Position numbers and translations under genes: made by a program. The notes under the pieces are model-generated. The model was not told where the DNA came from. It made no database searches and saw only the letters and a program-made list of their open reading frames with translations. From Herbaspirillum rhizosphaerae (lineage in GTDB: Bacteria > Pseudomonadota > Gammaproteobacteria > Burkholderiales > Burkholderiaceae_D), in contig NZ_LFLU01000002.1 in assembly GCF_001189965.1 (NCBI RefSeq), positions 310,001 to 374,000 of the forward strand: DNA of 64,000 nt. The letters run 5' to 3'. The first letter of the stretch is position 1. Each line of letters opens with the position of its first letter. Of the stretch, positions 16,577 to 25,889 are shown piece by piece.

Positions 16577-17788
16577 ATGGAAGCGTACATCTTCGACTGG
16601 CTCAACCTTTTGCTGCGCTGGCTGCATGTCATCACGGCGATTGCCTGGATAGGTTCGTCGTTCTACTTCGTCTGGCTCGACAACAGCCTGACCAAACCGG
16701 AAGACCCGGAGTTGCTGCAAAAGGGCGTCGGCGGCGAGCTGTGGGCGGTGCACGGCGGCGGCTTCTACAATCCGCAAAAATACCTGCTGGCGCCGAAGAC
16801 GCTGCCGCAGAACCTGCACTGGTTTTTCTGGGAGTCCTACAGTACCTGGCTGTCGGGTTTTGCCTTGTTCTCGGTGTTGTACCTGTTCAACGCCGGCACC
16901 TTCCTGGTGGACAAGCATGTGCTCGACATGACGGCGACCACGGCGGTGTTTGCCGCGCTGGGATACCTGGCGGCGGGCTGGGTGGTGTACGACGCCATCT
17001 GTCGTCTGTTCGGCGACAAGCCGGGCGGCGATCGCGTGGTCGGCATATTGGTCACGATCTACGTCGTCGCTGCAGTCTGGGTGGCTTGCCATGTGTTTTC
17101 CGGACGCGCGGCGTTCCTGATGACGGGCGCATCGCTGGCGACGGTGATGAGCGCCAACGTGCTGTTCTGGATCATTCCCGGCCAGCGCAAGATGGTGGCG
17201 TCGATGCGCGCCGGCCAGAGTCCCGATCCCATCCACGGCAAGCGCGGCAAGCAGCGCAGCGTGCACAACACTTACTTCACGCTGCCGGTGATCTTCGCCA
17301 TGCTGTCGAACCACTACAGCATGACCTACAGCGCCGCCAACAACTGGCTGGTGCTGCTGTTGATCATGCTGGCAGGGGTGCTGATCCGGCAGTTCTTCGT
17401 GCTCAAGCACAAGGGTATTTTCAAATGGCAGTATCCGGCGGCAGCGGTCGTGATCCTGGCCGGCGTGGCCGCATGGATCGTGCCGAAGTCGGCGCTGCAG
17501 CCGGCGCCGGTTGCGGTGCAAGGCGCTCCCGCAGTCTCGTTCGCCCAGGTGCAGCAGGTGGTCGAGACGCGCTGCATTCAGTGCCACGCAGCCAAGCCGA
17601 CGCTGATGCCGGTGCCGGGCAAGGGCATCCTGCTCGACAGCAAGGACGGCATCTTGCAGCACGCCCAGCAGATCTATCAGCAGGCCGTGGTGCAAAAAGC
17701 CATGCCGCTGGGGAACCTGACCAACATCACGGACGACGAGCGCGCGTTGCTGGGCAAGTGGTTTGAGGGCGGCGCCAAAGGCGAGTAA
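16577..17788 (+). CDS. puuD: Membrane urate hydroxylase PuuD with C-terminal cytochrome c domain
   Basis: PuuD oxidises urate to 5-hydroxyisourate and passes electrons to the respiratory chain, so no hydrogen peroxide is made. The 403-residue chain has a membrane domain (about residues 1-310) with roughly eight helices and conserved histidines (LRWLHVITAIAWIGSSF, LWAVHGGGFYNPQKY, SVHNTYFTLPVIFAMLSNHY). A C-terminal cytochrome c domain carries the haem site CIQCH at residues 333-337 and the methionine region VVQKAMPLGNLTNITDDER. It lies alone on the plus strand, with its own GTCGAC operator and terminator, opposite puuE. Enzymes for 5-hydroxyisourate and OHCU are not in the window. Confidence 0.95.
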   Translation: MEAYIFDWLNLLLRWLHVITAIAWIGSSFYFVWLDNSLTKPEDPELLQKGVGGELWAVHGGGFYNPQKYLLAPKTLPQNLHWFFWESYSTWLSGFALFSVLYLFNAGTFLVDKHVLDMTATTAVFAALGYLAAGWVVYDAICRLFGDKPGGDRVVGILVTIYVVAAVWVACHVFSGRAAFLMTGASLATVMSANVLFWIIPGQRKMVASMRAGQSPDPIHGKRGKQRSVHNTYFTLPVIFAMLSNHYSMTYSAANNWLVLLLIMLAGVLIRQFFVLKHKGIFKWQYPAAAVVILAGVAAWIVPKSALQPAPVAVQGAPAVSFAQVQQVVETRCIQCHAAKPTLMPVPGKGILLDSKDGILQHAQQIYQQAVVQKAMPLGNLTNITDDERALLGKWFEGGAKGE

Positions 17789-17826
17789 TCAGGAAAGAAC
17801 CAGCGGACAAGAACCGGCTGGAAAGA

Positions 17827-17857
17827 AAAAAGGCTGAACTTCATGTTCAGCCTTTTT
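17827..17857. terminator. Bidirectional terminator between puuD and puuE
   Basis: AAAAAGGCTGAAC and its complement flank TTCAT. The stem is bordered by A-run and T-run, so it can stop convergent transcription of both genes. Confidence 0.9.
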
Positions 17858-17885
17858 GTTTTGCGCGGACGGTCCGGTCAGCGGC

Positions 17886-18827
17886 TTATTTCGCCGGATA
17901 CGGATGTTGCGCGCGCCAGTGATCGGCGATGTCGATGCGGCGGCAGATCCAGACGCGTTCATGCGACTGTATGTAGTCGAGGAAGCGTTGCAGCGCGGCG
18001 AAGCGGCCGGGGCGGCCGAGCAGGCGGCAATGCATGCCGATCGACAGCATCTTGGGCGCTTCTTCGCCTTCGGCATACAACACGTCGAAGCTGTCCTTGA
18101 GATATTGGAAGAACTGCTCGCCGGTGTTGAAGCCCTGCGGGGTGGCGAAGCGCATGTCGTTGGTGTCGAGCGTGTACGGCACCACCAGATGCGGCTGTTC
18201 GCTGCCGTCGGCCAGCGCGACTTTGGTCCAGAACGGCAGGTCGTCGCCGTAGTAGTCGGAGTCATAGGTAAAGCCGCCGTGCTCGACCACCAGTTGGCGC
18301 GTGTTGGGCGAGTCGCGGCCGGTGTACCAGCCTTGCGGATGGACGCCGGTCAGCTTGCGGAAAATCTCGACGGCGGCGCGCATGTGTTCGCGCTCGGTCT
18401 CGATGTCCATGTTCTGATAGTGAATCCAGCGCAGGCCGTGGCAGGCGATCTCGTGGCCCAGTTCGACAAAGGCCTGGGTGACTTCGGGATGGCGCTCCAG
18501 CGCCATGGCGATGCCGAAGACCGTCAGCGGCAACTGGCGTTTCTCAAACTCGCGCAGGATGCGCCAGACGCCGACGCGCGAGCCGTATTCATAGATCGAT
18601 TCCATCGACAGGTGGCGCGCCGGGTAGGCGGCCGCGCCGATGATCTCGGACAGGAATTGTTCCGACGCCGGGTCGCCGTGCAGCACCGAATTCTCGCCGC
18701 CTTCTTCATAGTTCAGGACAAACTGTACGGCGATCTTGGCCTGGCCCGGCCAGTTGGCGTGAGGGACGTTGCGACCGTAGCCGATCAGGTCGCGCGGGTA
18801 ATTGTCTGCTGGTTGCATGTAGTGCAT
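17886..18827 (-). CDS. puuE: Allantoinase PuuE (polysaccharide-deacetylase fold)
   Basis: PuuE hydrolyses allantoin to allantoate and belongs to the carbohydrate esterase 4 fold rather than to amidohydrolase-type AllB. The 313-residue form starts MHYMQPADNYPRDLIGYGRNVPHANWPG. The family stretch VQFVLNYEEGGENSVLHGD and the metal/active-site segments ELGHEIACHGLRWIHYQ and WYTGRDSPNTRQLVVEHGGFTYDSDYYGDDLPFW are intact. Start 18827 is preferred over an in-frame ATG at 18872 because alignable sequence begins there; ATG 18818 is also possible. It follows the GntR regulator on the same strand and acts downstream of PuuD. Confidence 0.93.
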   Translation of the reverse strand: MHYMQPADNYPRDLIGYGRNVPHANWPGQAKIAVQFVLNYEEGGENSVLHGDPASEQFLSEIIGAAAYPARHLSMESIYEYGSRVGVWRILREFEKRQLPLTVFGIAMALERHPEVTQAFVELGHEIACHGLRWIHYQNMDIETEREHMRAAVEIFRKLTGVHPQGWYTGRDSPNTRQLVVEHGGFTYDSDYYGDDLPFWTKVALADGSEQPHLVVPYTLDTNDMRFATPQGFNTGEQFFQYLKDSFDVLYAEGEEAPKMLSIGMHCRLLGRPGRFAALQRFLDYIQSHERVWICRRIDIADHWRAQHPYPAK

Positions 18828-18908
18828 GTGTTCTTTTGTAATGATGAAGACGGTGTTCGCTGATGTTGCCACGCCGCTGCGGCCTTGCCGTCGAAGTCGT
18901 ATTGTCGC

Positions 18909-19640
18909 TCAGGCGTTCTTGCCCAGCACTGCACGCAAATCGAAATGATCGTCGTCGTTGGGACGCACGCGGTCTTCGCATAAGTGCAAATGGTGTGCCA
19001 TGTGCTCTTGCGCCAATGCGATGTCGCCGCTTTCCAGCGCCGCCAGCACGGTGTCGTGTTCGTCGAAGGAGCAGGCATTGTGCCCGGGCGCTTCCGTCTT
19101 GGCGATCATCAGCGTGGTGCGCGAGACCAGCTTGCGCAGCGTGTCGACCAGCAAGGCGTTGCCGGTCAGCTCCGCCAGCGCCAGGTGGAACTGGGCCGAC
19201 AGCCGGATCCAGCGCGGGCGGTCGCCGGTCAGGTAGGACTGGCGTTCTTCTTCGACCATCTTGCGCATGCCGGCGATCTGGCGCGTGCTGGCTTCGCGGC
19301 CGACCTTGTCGAGCACCGCGTATTCGATGATGTTGCGCAGCTCGAACATGTCCTTCACCTCGGTGTTGGACGGGCTGGCGATGAAGGCGCCGCGGTTGGC
19401 TTCCAGATCGACCATGCCCTCCGTGGCCAGGCGCGACAGCACCTTGCGCACTGTGTGGCGGGCGGTATCGTAAATCTGGCACAAGACCTGCTCAGTGAGC
19501 TTGGTGCGCGGCGGCAGGCGATGTTCCATGATGGCGTCGTAGATGTCCTGGTAAATGCGTTCCTCCACCGCCGGCGACTGATCGCGGACGGCGGTTTGCG
19601 AAGCCAGGAAAGAGCGGGATGTCTTGGTTGATTTGGTCAT
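18909..19640 (-). CDS. GntR/FCD-family regulator of the purine cluster
   Basis: This 243-residue protein has an N-terminal winged helix (about 25-95: AVEERIYQDIYDAIMEHRLPPRTKLTEQ, then TARHTVRKVLSRLATEGMVDLEANRGAFI) and a C-terminal FCD ligand domain. The FCD metal histidines are visible in FHLALAELTGN, FDEHDTVLAALESGD and HMAHHLHLCEDRV. It is encoded between puuE and the M20 gene, with two perfect ATTGTCGACAAT sites upstream of its own start (19722, 19911), as expected for autoregulation. GntR regulators of purine catabolism (HpxS type) are known in Klebsiella. Ligand (for example urate or allantoin) and binding sites are inferred. Confidence 0.9.
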   Translation of the reverse strand: MTKSTKTSRSFLASQTAVRDQSPAVEERIYQDIYDAIMEHRLPPRTKLTEQVLCQIYDTARHTVRKVLSRLATEGMVDLEANRGAFIASPSNTEVKDMFELRNIIEYAVLDKVGREASTRQIAGMRKMVEEERQSYLTGDRPRWIRLSAQFHLALAELTGNALLVDTLRKLVSRTTLMIAKTEAPGHNACSFDEHDTVLAALESGDIALAQEHMAHHLHLCEDRVRPNDDDHFDLRAVLGKNA

Positions 19641-19721
19641 GGCTGTTTAAGAATGACATCAATGAGAGAAAAGGATTGCGCTGCTGCCGGATGCGGAGCA
19701 GGAGTCGTACCGGCGCGCAGT

Positions 19722-19733
19722 ATTGTCGACAAT
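19722..19733. promoter_or_regulatory. ATTGTCGACAAT operator upstream of gntR
   Basis: Perfect palindrome 82 bp before the gntR start. It is followed on the plus strand by ACAATTTGGTG and TTGCACC at the same distances as at 14722. Confidence 0.75.
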
Positions 19734-19754
19734 GAATAAATCGATTAGCGACAA

Positions 19755-19803
19755 TTTGGTGAATGTTTGCACCAGAATTGACGATTGCCGGCTCCGCTTG
19801 CAC
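19755..19803. promoter_or_regulatory. TTGGTG/TTGCAC composite motif, gntR/M20 intergenic
   Basis: TTTGGTGAATGTTTGCACC (19755-19773) is the counterpart of the dyad at 14754. A second TTGCAC lies at 19798, 31 bp after the first (19767), which is about one helical turn more than the 20-bp spacing at 14766. The dyad starts 32 bp after the TTGTCGACAA start at 19723, as in the tsx/NMT1 region. Confidence 0.55.
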
Positions 19804-19910
19804 CACAACGCAGTGCGCTGCTGCAGGCTTGCGGCGGTGCAATTGGCGGCAATGCTCCAAGCGACAACAATCTGCGGCGCGTGTTGACGCCGCAGAAGCT
19901 GTGATTTTTT

Positions 19911-19922
19911 ATTGTCGACAAT
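19911..19922. promoter_or_regulatory. ATTGTCGACAAT operator upstream of the M20 gene
   Basis: Perfect palindrome 242 bp before the M20 amidohydrolase and 271 bp before gntR in the 523-bp divergent gap 19641-20163. It could pair with the site at 19722 through looping. Confidence 0.7.
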
Positions 19923-20163
19923 TGTTTGCTGGTTTTTCATCAGGAATTGCTTATGCGTTTTGACGATTCTTTTCTATCTTATGCAAGAACCGTACTTGCT
20001 GCGCTCTTTCTGTTCTTCAGTGCGCTGAGGATTGCTGCCAAAGGCGCGCCACCATGCGGGGCGTAAGTCTTCTACAATGATCCATTGCTTGCCGGGATGA
20101 TGTTTTCCGATATCAGCCCGGGATGAATACAGCGTTTTTATCGTTTATCTTCACAGGTCCTCT

Positions 20164-21456
20164 ATGTCGTCATCTTCATTATCTTCGTCAGCGTCAGCAT
20201 CAGCATCCCTGCATTCCCTGGCCACAGCCTTTCTCGACAAAGAACACGGCGCCCAGACACGTTTCCTGCAGGAACTGGTGCGCGTGCCGTCGGACAATCC
20301 TCCCGGCGATTGCGCCGCCCATGGCGTACGCGCAAAGCAGTTGCTGGAAGAACTGGGTTTTGAAGTCGAGGCGCATGTCGTGCCCGATGCGCTGGTCAAC
20401 GCCAACGGCATGATCTCGGCCACCAACCTGATCGTGCGCAAGCGCTTCGGCAGCGGCGGCCCGACCATCGCCATGAATGCGCACGGCGACGTCGTGCCGC
20501 CGGGCCTCGGCTGGAGCAAGGATCCCTACGGCGGCGAAATCGTGCAGGACGCCGAACACGGCCCGGTCATGTATGGCCGCGGCGTGGCCGTATCGAAGTC
20601 GGATTTCGCCACCTACACCTGGGCGCTGCTGGCGCTGATCGCAGCAGAGAAGCAAGGCGTCGCGCTGAACGGCGCGATTGAATTGCAGTTCACCTATGAC
20701 GAAGAAGCCGGCGGCGACATCGGTCCGAAATGGATACTGGAGCAAGGCCTGAGCAAGCCGGACTATGCGATCTCGGCCGGTTTCGCCTACGGCATCACCT
20801 CCGCGCATAACGGCTGCCTGCATCTGGAAGTTACGGTCAAGGGCAAGCAGGCGCACGCCGCCATGCCGCACACCGGCATCGATGCGATCGAAGCGGCCAC
20901 CGGCATCTTGCAAGCCTTGTATGCTTATCGCGCCGAGCTGGCGAAGAAAAAATCCAAGGTCACCGGCATCAATCACGCGACCCTTAACGTCGGCCTGATC
21001 AAGGGCGGCATCAACACCAACGTGGTTCCCGACCTGGCGTCGTTCCGCCTGGATCGGCGCATGATTCCGGAAGAGGCGGGCTTCGACGCCGAAGGCGATC
21101 TGCACCGCGTGATCGATGCCGCTGCGGCCCATTACCCGGGTATTGAAATCAGCGTGCAGCGCATCCTGCTGGCGGAGCCGCTGGCCGAGCTGCCGGGTGT
21201 GGAAAAACTGATCGCCGCGTTTCAGCGCAACGCCGAAGCCGTGCTGGGCGAACCGGTTGCCGCGCACGGCGTGCCGCTGTATACCGACGCCCGCCACTAC
21301 ACCAAGCAAGGCATTCCGACGATCCTGTACGGCGCCGGACCGCGCACGCTGATGGAAGCGCGTGGCCACAATTCGGACGAGAATCTGCGTCTGGACGATT
21401 TGCTCAAAGCGACCAAGGTGGTGACGCTGGCGTTGGGGGAGCTGCTGCAAGCCTGA
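20164..21456 (+). CDS. M20-family (ArgE/DapE-like) amidohydrolase
   Basis: A 430-residue dinuclear-zinc amidohydrolase of peptidase family M20. Metal and catalytic motifs are present: MNAHGDVVPPG (HxD), YGRGVAVSKSDFATY (bridging aspartate region), FTYDEEAGGDIGPKW (catalytic glutamate pair) and the C-terminal histidine in MEARGHNSDENLRLDD. The dimerisation domain contains HAAMPHTGIDAIEAATGIL. The first 16 residues are an odd serine/alanine run. M20 enzymes include allantoate amidohydrolase and carbamoyl-amino-acid hydrolases as well as ArgE and DapE. The shared operators with gntR and puuE hint at a role on a purine breakdown product, but the substrate is not shown by sequence. Confidence 0.85.
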   Translation: MSSSSLSSSASASASLHSLATAFLDKEHGAQTRFLQELVRVPSDNPPGDCAAHGVRAKQLLEELGFEVEAHVVPDALVNANGMISATNLIVRKRFGSGGPTIAMNAHGDVVPPGLGWSKDPYGGEIVQDAEHGPVMYGRGVAVSKSDFATYTWALLALIAAEKQGVALNGAIELQFTYDEEAGGDIGPKWILEQGLSKPDYAISAGFAYGITSAHNGCLHLEVTVKGKQAHAAMPHTGIDAIEAATGILQALYAYRAELAKKKSKVTGINHATLNVGLIKGGINTNVVPDLASFRLDRRMIPEEAGFDAEGDLHRVIDAAAAHYPGIEISVQRILLAEPLAELPGVEKLIAAFQRNAEAVLGEPVAAHGVPLYTDARHYTKQGIPTILYGAGPRTLMEARGHNSDENLRLDDLLKATKVVTLALGELLQA

Positions 21457-21478
21457 TCGCCGTATAAGTTGCGCACGT

Positions 21479-21514
21479 AAAAAAACCTGCCGTCTTCAAA
21501 CGGCAGGTTTTTTT
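21479..21514. terminator. Bidirectional terminator between M20 gene and add-like gene
   Basis: An AAAAAAACCTGCCGT stem and its complement flank a short loop, with A- and T-runs on both sides. It serves the two convergent genes. Confidence 0.9.
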
Positions 21515-21555
21515 ATGCTGGAAACGCTGTGTTGTCGATGGCGATTTCAGTTCTG

Positions 21556-22866
<1,311 letters not shown>

Positions 22867-22882
22867 TCAACGGGACCAAAAA

Positions 22883-22996
22883 ATTGCTAAAAAACCTTGA
22901 TGGCAAGGCACGCCGATGCGGGCAGTAGGCAGGTGCCTTAGTTGAGCAGAACCGGGAGACGCAACGCCGCCAGCGGCGTTTTGTTAGTAGCGCTAA
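22883..22996. repeat. Palindromic element family B, degenerate copy 1
   Basis: About 114 bp closely related to the element at 32953-33067: shared blocks are TGATGGCAAGGCACGCCGA, GTGCCTTAGTTGAGC, AACCGGGAGACGCAACGCC and GCGTTTTGTTAG. The left inverted repeat is eroded and the central GTAC hairpin has lost pairing. It ends 14 bp before the start of the lipoprotein gene and would form part of its leader. Confidence 0.65.
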
Positions 22997-23010
22997 GTGC
23001 GAAATCAGGT

Positions 23011-23556
23011 ATGAAAAAGATAATTGCAACGACGATGACATGCAGCATGCTGGCGGGCGCGGGTGTGACGCTCTCCGGCTGCTCTCTGATGTTCTGGAAG
23101 AAAAAGGAAGATCCGACGCTGGTGCCTTTCTCGACGATACCGAGCGGCTCCTACCAGAGCTTCGTCAAGAATTGGGACGAGAAGGAGCAACCGGTGCTGT
23201 GCGCCCTGATCCGTTCTTCCGGCGAATGGAACTACTGGTTCCAGCCGGCGGCGGCGATGCGTCAGAAGAATGCGCTGGCGCCGTCGTCTGAGTATTTCGA
23301 AACACGCCAGCTGATGCTGGCCACGCGCGTGATCCAGGCGCCCGACGCCGCCGAGCGCGGCCAGATCTTCACCGCCGACAAGGTCACGATGAAGGGCGGC
23401 GTGCTGAAGCTGGAATACCGTTTTGTGCGTCCGGCGTCCGGTGCGACCTACCAGATCAAGGATTTCCTGCTGGTGGAAATCCCCAAGGAGCGTTATACGA
23501 CGGGGCCGGTGCAGTTTGTCGAAAACGGTCAGAAGGTGTGCCAGATTTCGCGCTGA
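23011..23556 (+). CDS. Lipoprotein of unknown function
   Basis: A 181-residue predicted lipoprotein. The signal peptide MKKIIATTMTCSMLAGAGVTLSGC ends in a lipobox with C24. The mature part (WKKKEDPTLVPFSTIPSGSYQSFVKNWDEKEQPVLCALIRSSGEWNYWF) has conserved-looking aromatic residues and two more cysteines, which may form a disulfide. I do not recognise a family. Start 23011 is taken because the signal peptide begins there, although the ribosome site is weak (AGG close to the ATG). The repeat element family B lies immediately upstream. A strong terminator follows. Confidence 0.8.
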   Translation: MKKIIATTMTCSMLAGAGVTLSGCSLMFWKKKEDPTLVPFSTIPSGSYQSFVKNWDEKEQPVLCALIRSSGEWNYWFQPAAAMRQKNALAPSSEYFETRQLMLATRVIQAPDAAERGQIFTADKVTMKGGVLKLEYRFVRPASGATYQIKDFLLVEIPKERYTTGPVQFVENGQKVCQISR

Positions 23557-23586
23557 TTGTTTTTTTTGATTCCGATGCCGCGAATG

Positions 23587-23619
23587 AAAAAGCCTGAGTG
23601 GCAAACACTCAGGCTTTTT
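23587..23619. terminator. Strong bidirectional terminator
   Basis: AAAAAGCCTGAGTG and its perfect complement flank GCAAA, with A- and T-tracts at both ends. It separates the lipoprotein gene from the convergent amino-acid ABC operon. Confidence 0.92.
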
Positions 23620-23670
23620 CGTTTTCAACGACCGCCATGACGGCGGATTGAGGGCTTCAGTAACGAAGAT

Positions 23671-24399
23671 TCAATGCGTCATGCCGATGAACTGTTGCAG
23701 TTCCGGTGTTTTCGGATTGGTGAACAGTTCTTCCGGCGGTCCGATTTCGTGGACTTTGCCCTGGTGCATGAACACCACCCGATCGCACACTTCGCGCGCG
23801 AAGCGCATTTCATGCGTGACCATCAGCAGCGTCATGCCGTCATCCGCCAGGCTGCGCACCACGGCCAGCACTTCATTGACCAGTTCCGGATCGAGCGCCG
23901 AGGTGATTTCGTCGCAGAGCAAGGCTTGCGGCTGCATGCTCAGCGCGCGGGCGATCGCCACGCGCTGCTGCTGGCCGCCCGACAACTGCTCGGGGAAGGC
24001 ATCGAATTTCATGCCCAGGCCGACGCGCTCCAGATTCTTCTTGGCCAGCTCGCGGGCTTCCGCTTCCGGCATGCCCTTGACGATCATCGGCGAGATCATC
24101 ACGTTGCGGCCCACGCTCAGATGCGGGAACAGGTTGAACTGCTGGAAGATCATGCCGACCTTCAGGCGCAGCGTCTTGAGTTCCAGTTCGCTTTGCCCGA
24201 GGTAGGCGCCGGCGACGCTGATGGAGCCTTCGTCGATGGTTTCCAGGCCGTTGATACAGCGCAGCAGGGTGCTCTTGCCGGAACCGCTCTTGCCGATAAT
24301 GGCGATCACTTCCCCGGCTTCGACCGACAGGCGAATGCCCTTGAGCACTTCGTTGTCGCCGTAGCGTTTTTTGACATCCTCAATGGCGATGAGCGGCAT
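23671..24399 (-). CDS. Polar amino-acid ABC transporter ATPase (GlnQ/HisP-like)
   Basis: A 242-residue ABC ATPase. Walker A is GKSGSGKST, Q-loop MIFQQFNLFPH, signature LSGGQQQRVAIARAL and Walker B ALLCDEITSALDPELV. This is the PAAT group. Start 24399 (MPLIAIEDVKKRYGDNEVL) has AAAGGAAA 5 bases before it and overlaps the upstream permease gene by 20 bp. It is the last gene of the gntR-binding protein-permease-permease-ATPase operon on the minus strand. Confidence 0.93.
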   Translation of the reverse strand: MPLIAIEDVKKRYGDNEVLKGIRLSVEAGEVIAIIGKSGSGKSTLLRCINGLETIDEGSISVAGAYLGQSELELKTLRLKVGMIFQQFNLFPHLSVGRNVMISPMIVKGMPEAEARELAKKNLERVGLGMKFDAFPEQLSGGQQQRVAIARALSMQPQALLCDEITSALDPELVNEVLAVVRSLADDGMTLLMVTHEMRFAREVCDRVVFMHQGKVHEIGPPEELFTNPKTPELQQFIGMTH

Positions 24400-25036
24400 T
24401 GAATTTCCTTTCCAAAAATTGGCTGTACTTCGACAGCGGCCAGCACAGGGCAAAGTAAAAAAGTCCGACGACGGCAAACACGGTGAACGGCATGAAGGTG
24501 GCGTTGGTGATCACGGTGCCGGCTTTCGACAACTCGACGAAGCCGATGATCGAGGTCACCGCAGTGCCCTTGATGATCTGCACGCTGAAGCCGACGGTAG
24601 GCGGAATCGCGATGCGCAGCGCCTGCGGCAGGATGATGTGGCGCATCTGCTGCATGTGGCCCATGGCCAGCACCGAAGAGGCTTCCCACTGGCCGCGCGG
24701 AACCGCTTCCACGCAACCGCGCCAGATTTCAGCGAGGAAGGAGGCGCTCCACAAGGTCAGCGCCAGACCGGCCGCGAGCCAGGCCGGAACTTCCATGCCG
24801 AACAGGGCCAGTCCGAAGAAGATCAGGAACAGCTGCATCAGCAGCGGCGTGCCCTGGAAGACTTCGATATACAACTGGGCCGTACGGCGCAGGAAAGGAC
24901 GCTTGGAAATGCGCATGAACAGGATGATCATGCCCACCACGCTGCCCAGCACGAAAGTCGCCAGCGACAGCAGCACGGTCCAGCGGCCTGCCAGCAGCAG
25001 GTTGCGAACGATGTCCCATAAGGAAAAGGAAATCAT
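24380..25036 (-). CDS. Polar amino-acid ABC transporter permease 2
   Basis: A 218-residue HisM/GlnP-type permease with about five membrane helices, starting MISFSLWDIVRNLLLAGRWTVLLSLATFVLG. The family coupling motif is EASSVLAMGHMQQMRHIILPQALRIAIPP near residues 125-155. It overlaps the first permease by 4 bp (ATGA) and the ATPase by 20 bp. It partners permease 1 as a heterodimer. Confidence 0.92.
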   Translation of the reverse strand: MISFSLWDIVRNLLLAGRWTVLLSLATFVLGSVVGMIILFMRISKRPFLRRTAQLYIEVFQGTPLLMQLFLIFFGLALFGMEVPAWLAAGLALTLWSASFLAEIWRGCVEAVPRGQWEASSVLAMGHMQQMRHIILPQALRIAIPPTVGFSVQIIKGTAVTSIIGFVELSKAGTVITNATFMPFTVFAVVGLFYFALCWPLSKYSQFLERKFNAAHRH

Positions 25037-25704
25037 GAGGCCCTCCGCGCAAAGATGAACTTGTTGCCGATCAGGCGCAGGAACTGGCGCAGCAGGATCG
25101 CCATCGCCAGATACACCGCCGTCGCCACCAGGTAAGCTTCAAAGGCGCGGAAGTTGCGGCCCTGGATGAAGTTGGCGGCGAAGGACAATTCTTCCACGGC
25201 GATCTGCGAACACACCGCCGACCCCAGCATCACGATCACGATCTGGCTCGACAGCGCCGGCCAGATTTTTTGCAGCGCCGGGCGCAGGATGATGTGGCGG
25301 AACGCCTGGATGCGCGACATCGACAAGCTCAGCGCCGCTTCCATCTGTCCGCGCGAAATGGCGTTGACGCCGGCGCGGATGATTTCCGTGCTGTAGGCGC
25401 CGAGGTTGATCACCATGGTCAGAATTGCGGCCTGCATTTCGCTGATCTGTATCCCCAGGCTGGGCAAGCCGAAGAAGATGAAGAACAGCTGTACCAGGAA
25501 GGGCGTGTTGCGTATGAGCTCGACGTAGGCGCTCACGATGGGTTTGAGCCATCGCGGTCCCTGCGTACGCGCCCACGCTCCGAAGATGCCGACGGCAATG
25601 CCGATGACGCCGCCGATGGCGATCAGCTCGATCGTCGTCAGCACGCCCTTGACCAGCACGTCGGTATAGTCGAAGGTCGACAGGAAATCAAAGTGATAGG
25701 CCAT
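25033..25704 (-). CDS. Polar amino-acid ABC transporter permease 1
   Basis: A 223-residue HisM/GlnP-type permease beginning MAYHFDFLSTFDYTDVLVKGVLTTIELIAIGG. The PxxIRNTPF-like motif of the group is ELIRNTPFLVQLFFIFFGLP, and the coupling loop is EAALSLSMSRIQAFRHIILRPALQKIWP. It follows the binding-protein gene after a 185-bp gap that contains a short hairpin (25852), and overlaps permease 2 by 4 bp. Confidence 0.92.
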   Translation of the reverse strand: MAYHFDFLSTFDYTDVLVKGVLTTIELIAIGGVIGIAVGIFGAWARTQGPRWLKPIVSAYVELIRNTPFLVQLFFIFFGLPSLGIQISEMQAAILTMVINLGAYSTEIIRAGVNAISRGQMEAALSLSMSRIQAFRHIILRPALQKIWPALSSQIVIVMLGSAVCSQIAVEELSFAANFIQGRNFRAFEAYLVATAVYLAMAILLRQFLRLIGNKFIFARRAS

Positions 25705-25851
25705 GTGGTTTCATTTTCTGAAAATGGTGGTCAGCGTTGAATCACTTGGAATCAAGAGTCACCGGATCCCGCGTTGGCCGGGGCGTTGCTCGCTGTTGCT
25801 GCCGTTTATTGCTCAGCAAGTTTTGAGCCATCCCCGCACATCCCCGTTCAT

Positions 25852-25867
25852 CCCGGCGTATGCCGGG
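25852..25867. repeat. Short REP-like hairpin inside the amino-acid ABC operon
   Basis: CCCGGC-GTAT-GCCGGG, flanked by CATCC and ACCCGG. It lies 22 bp after the binding-protein stop and before the permease genes. Such hairpins often protect the 3' end of the binding-protein message. No T-run follows. Confidence 0.5.
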
Positions 25868-25889
25868 ACCCGGTGTCGCTACTAAGCAA

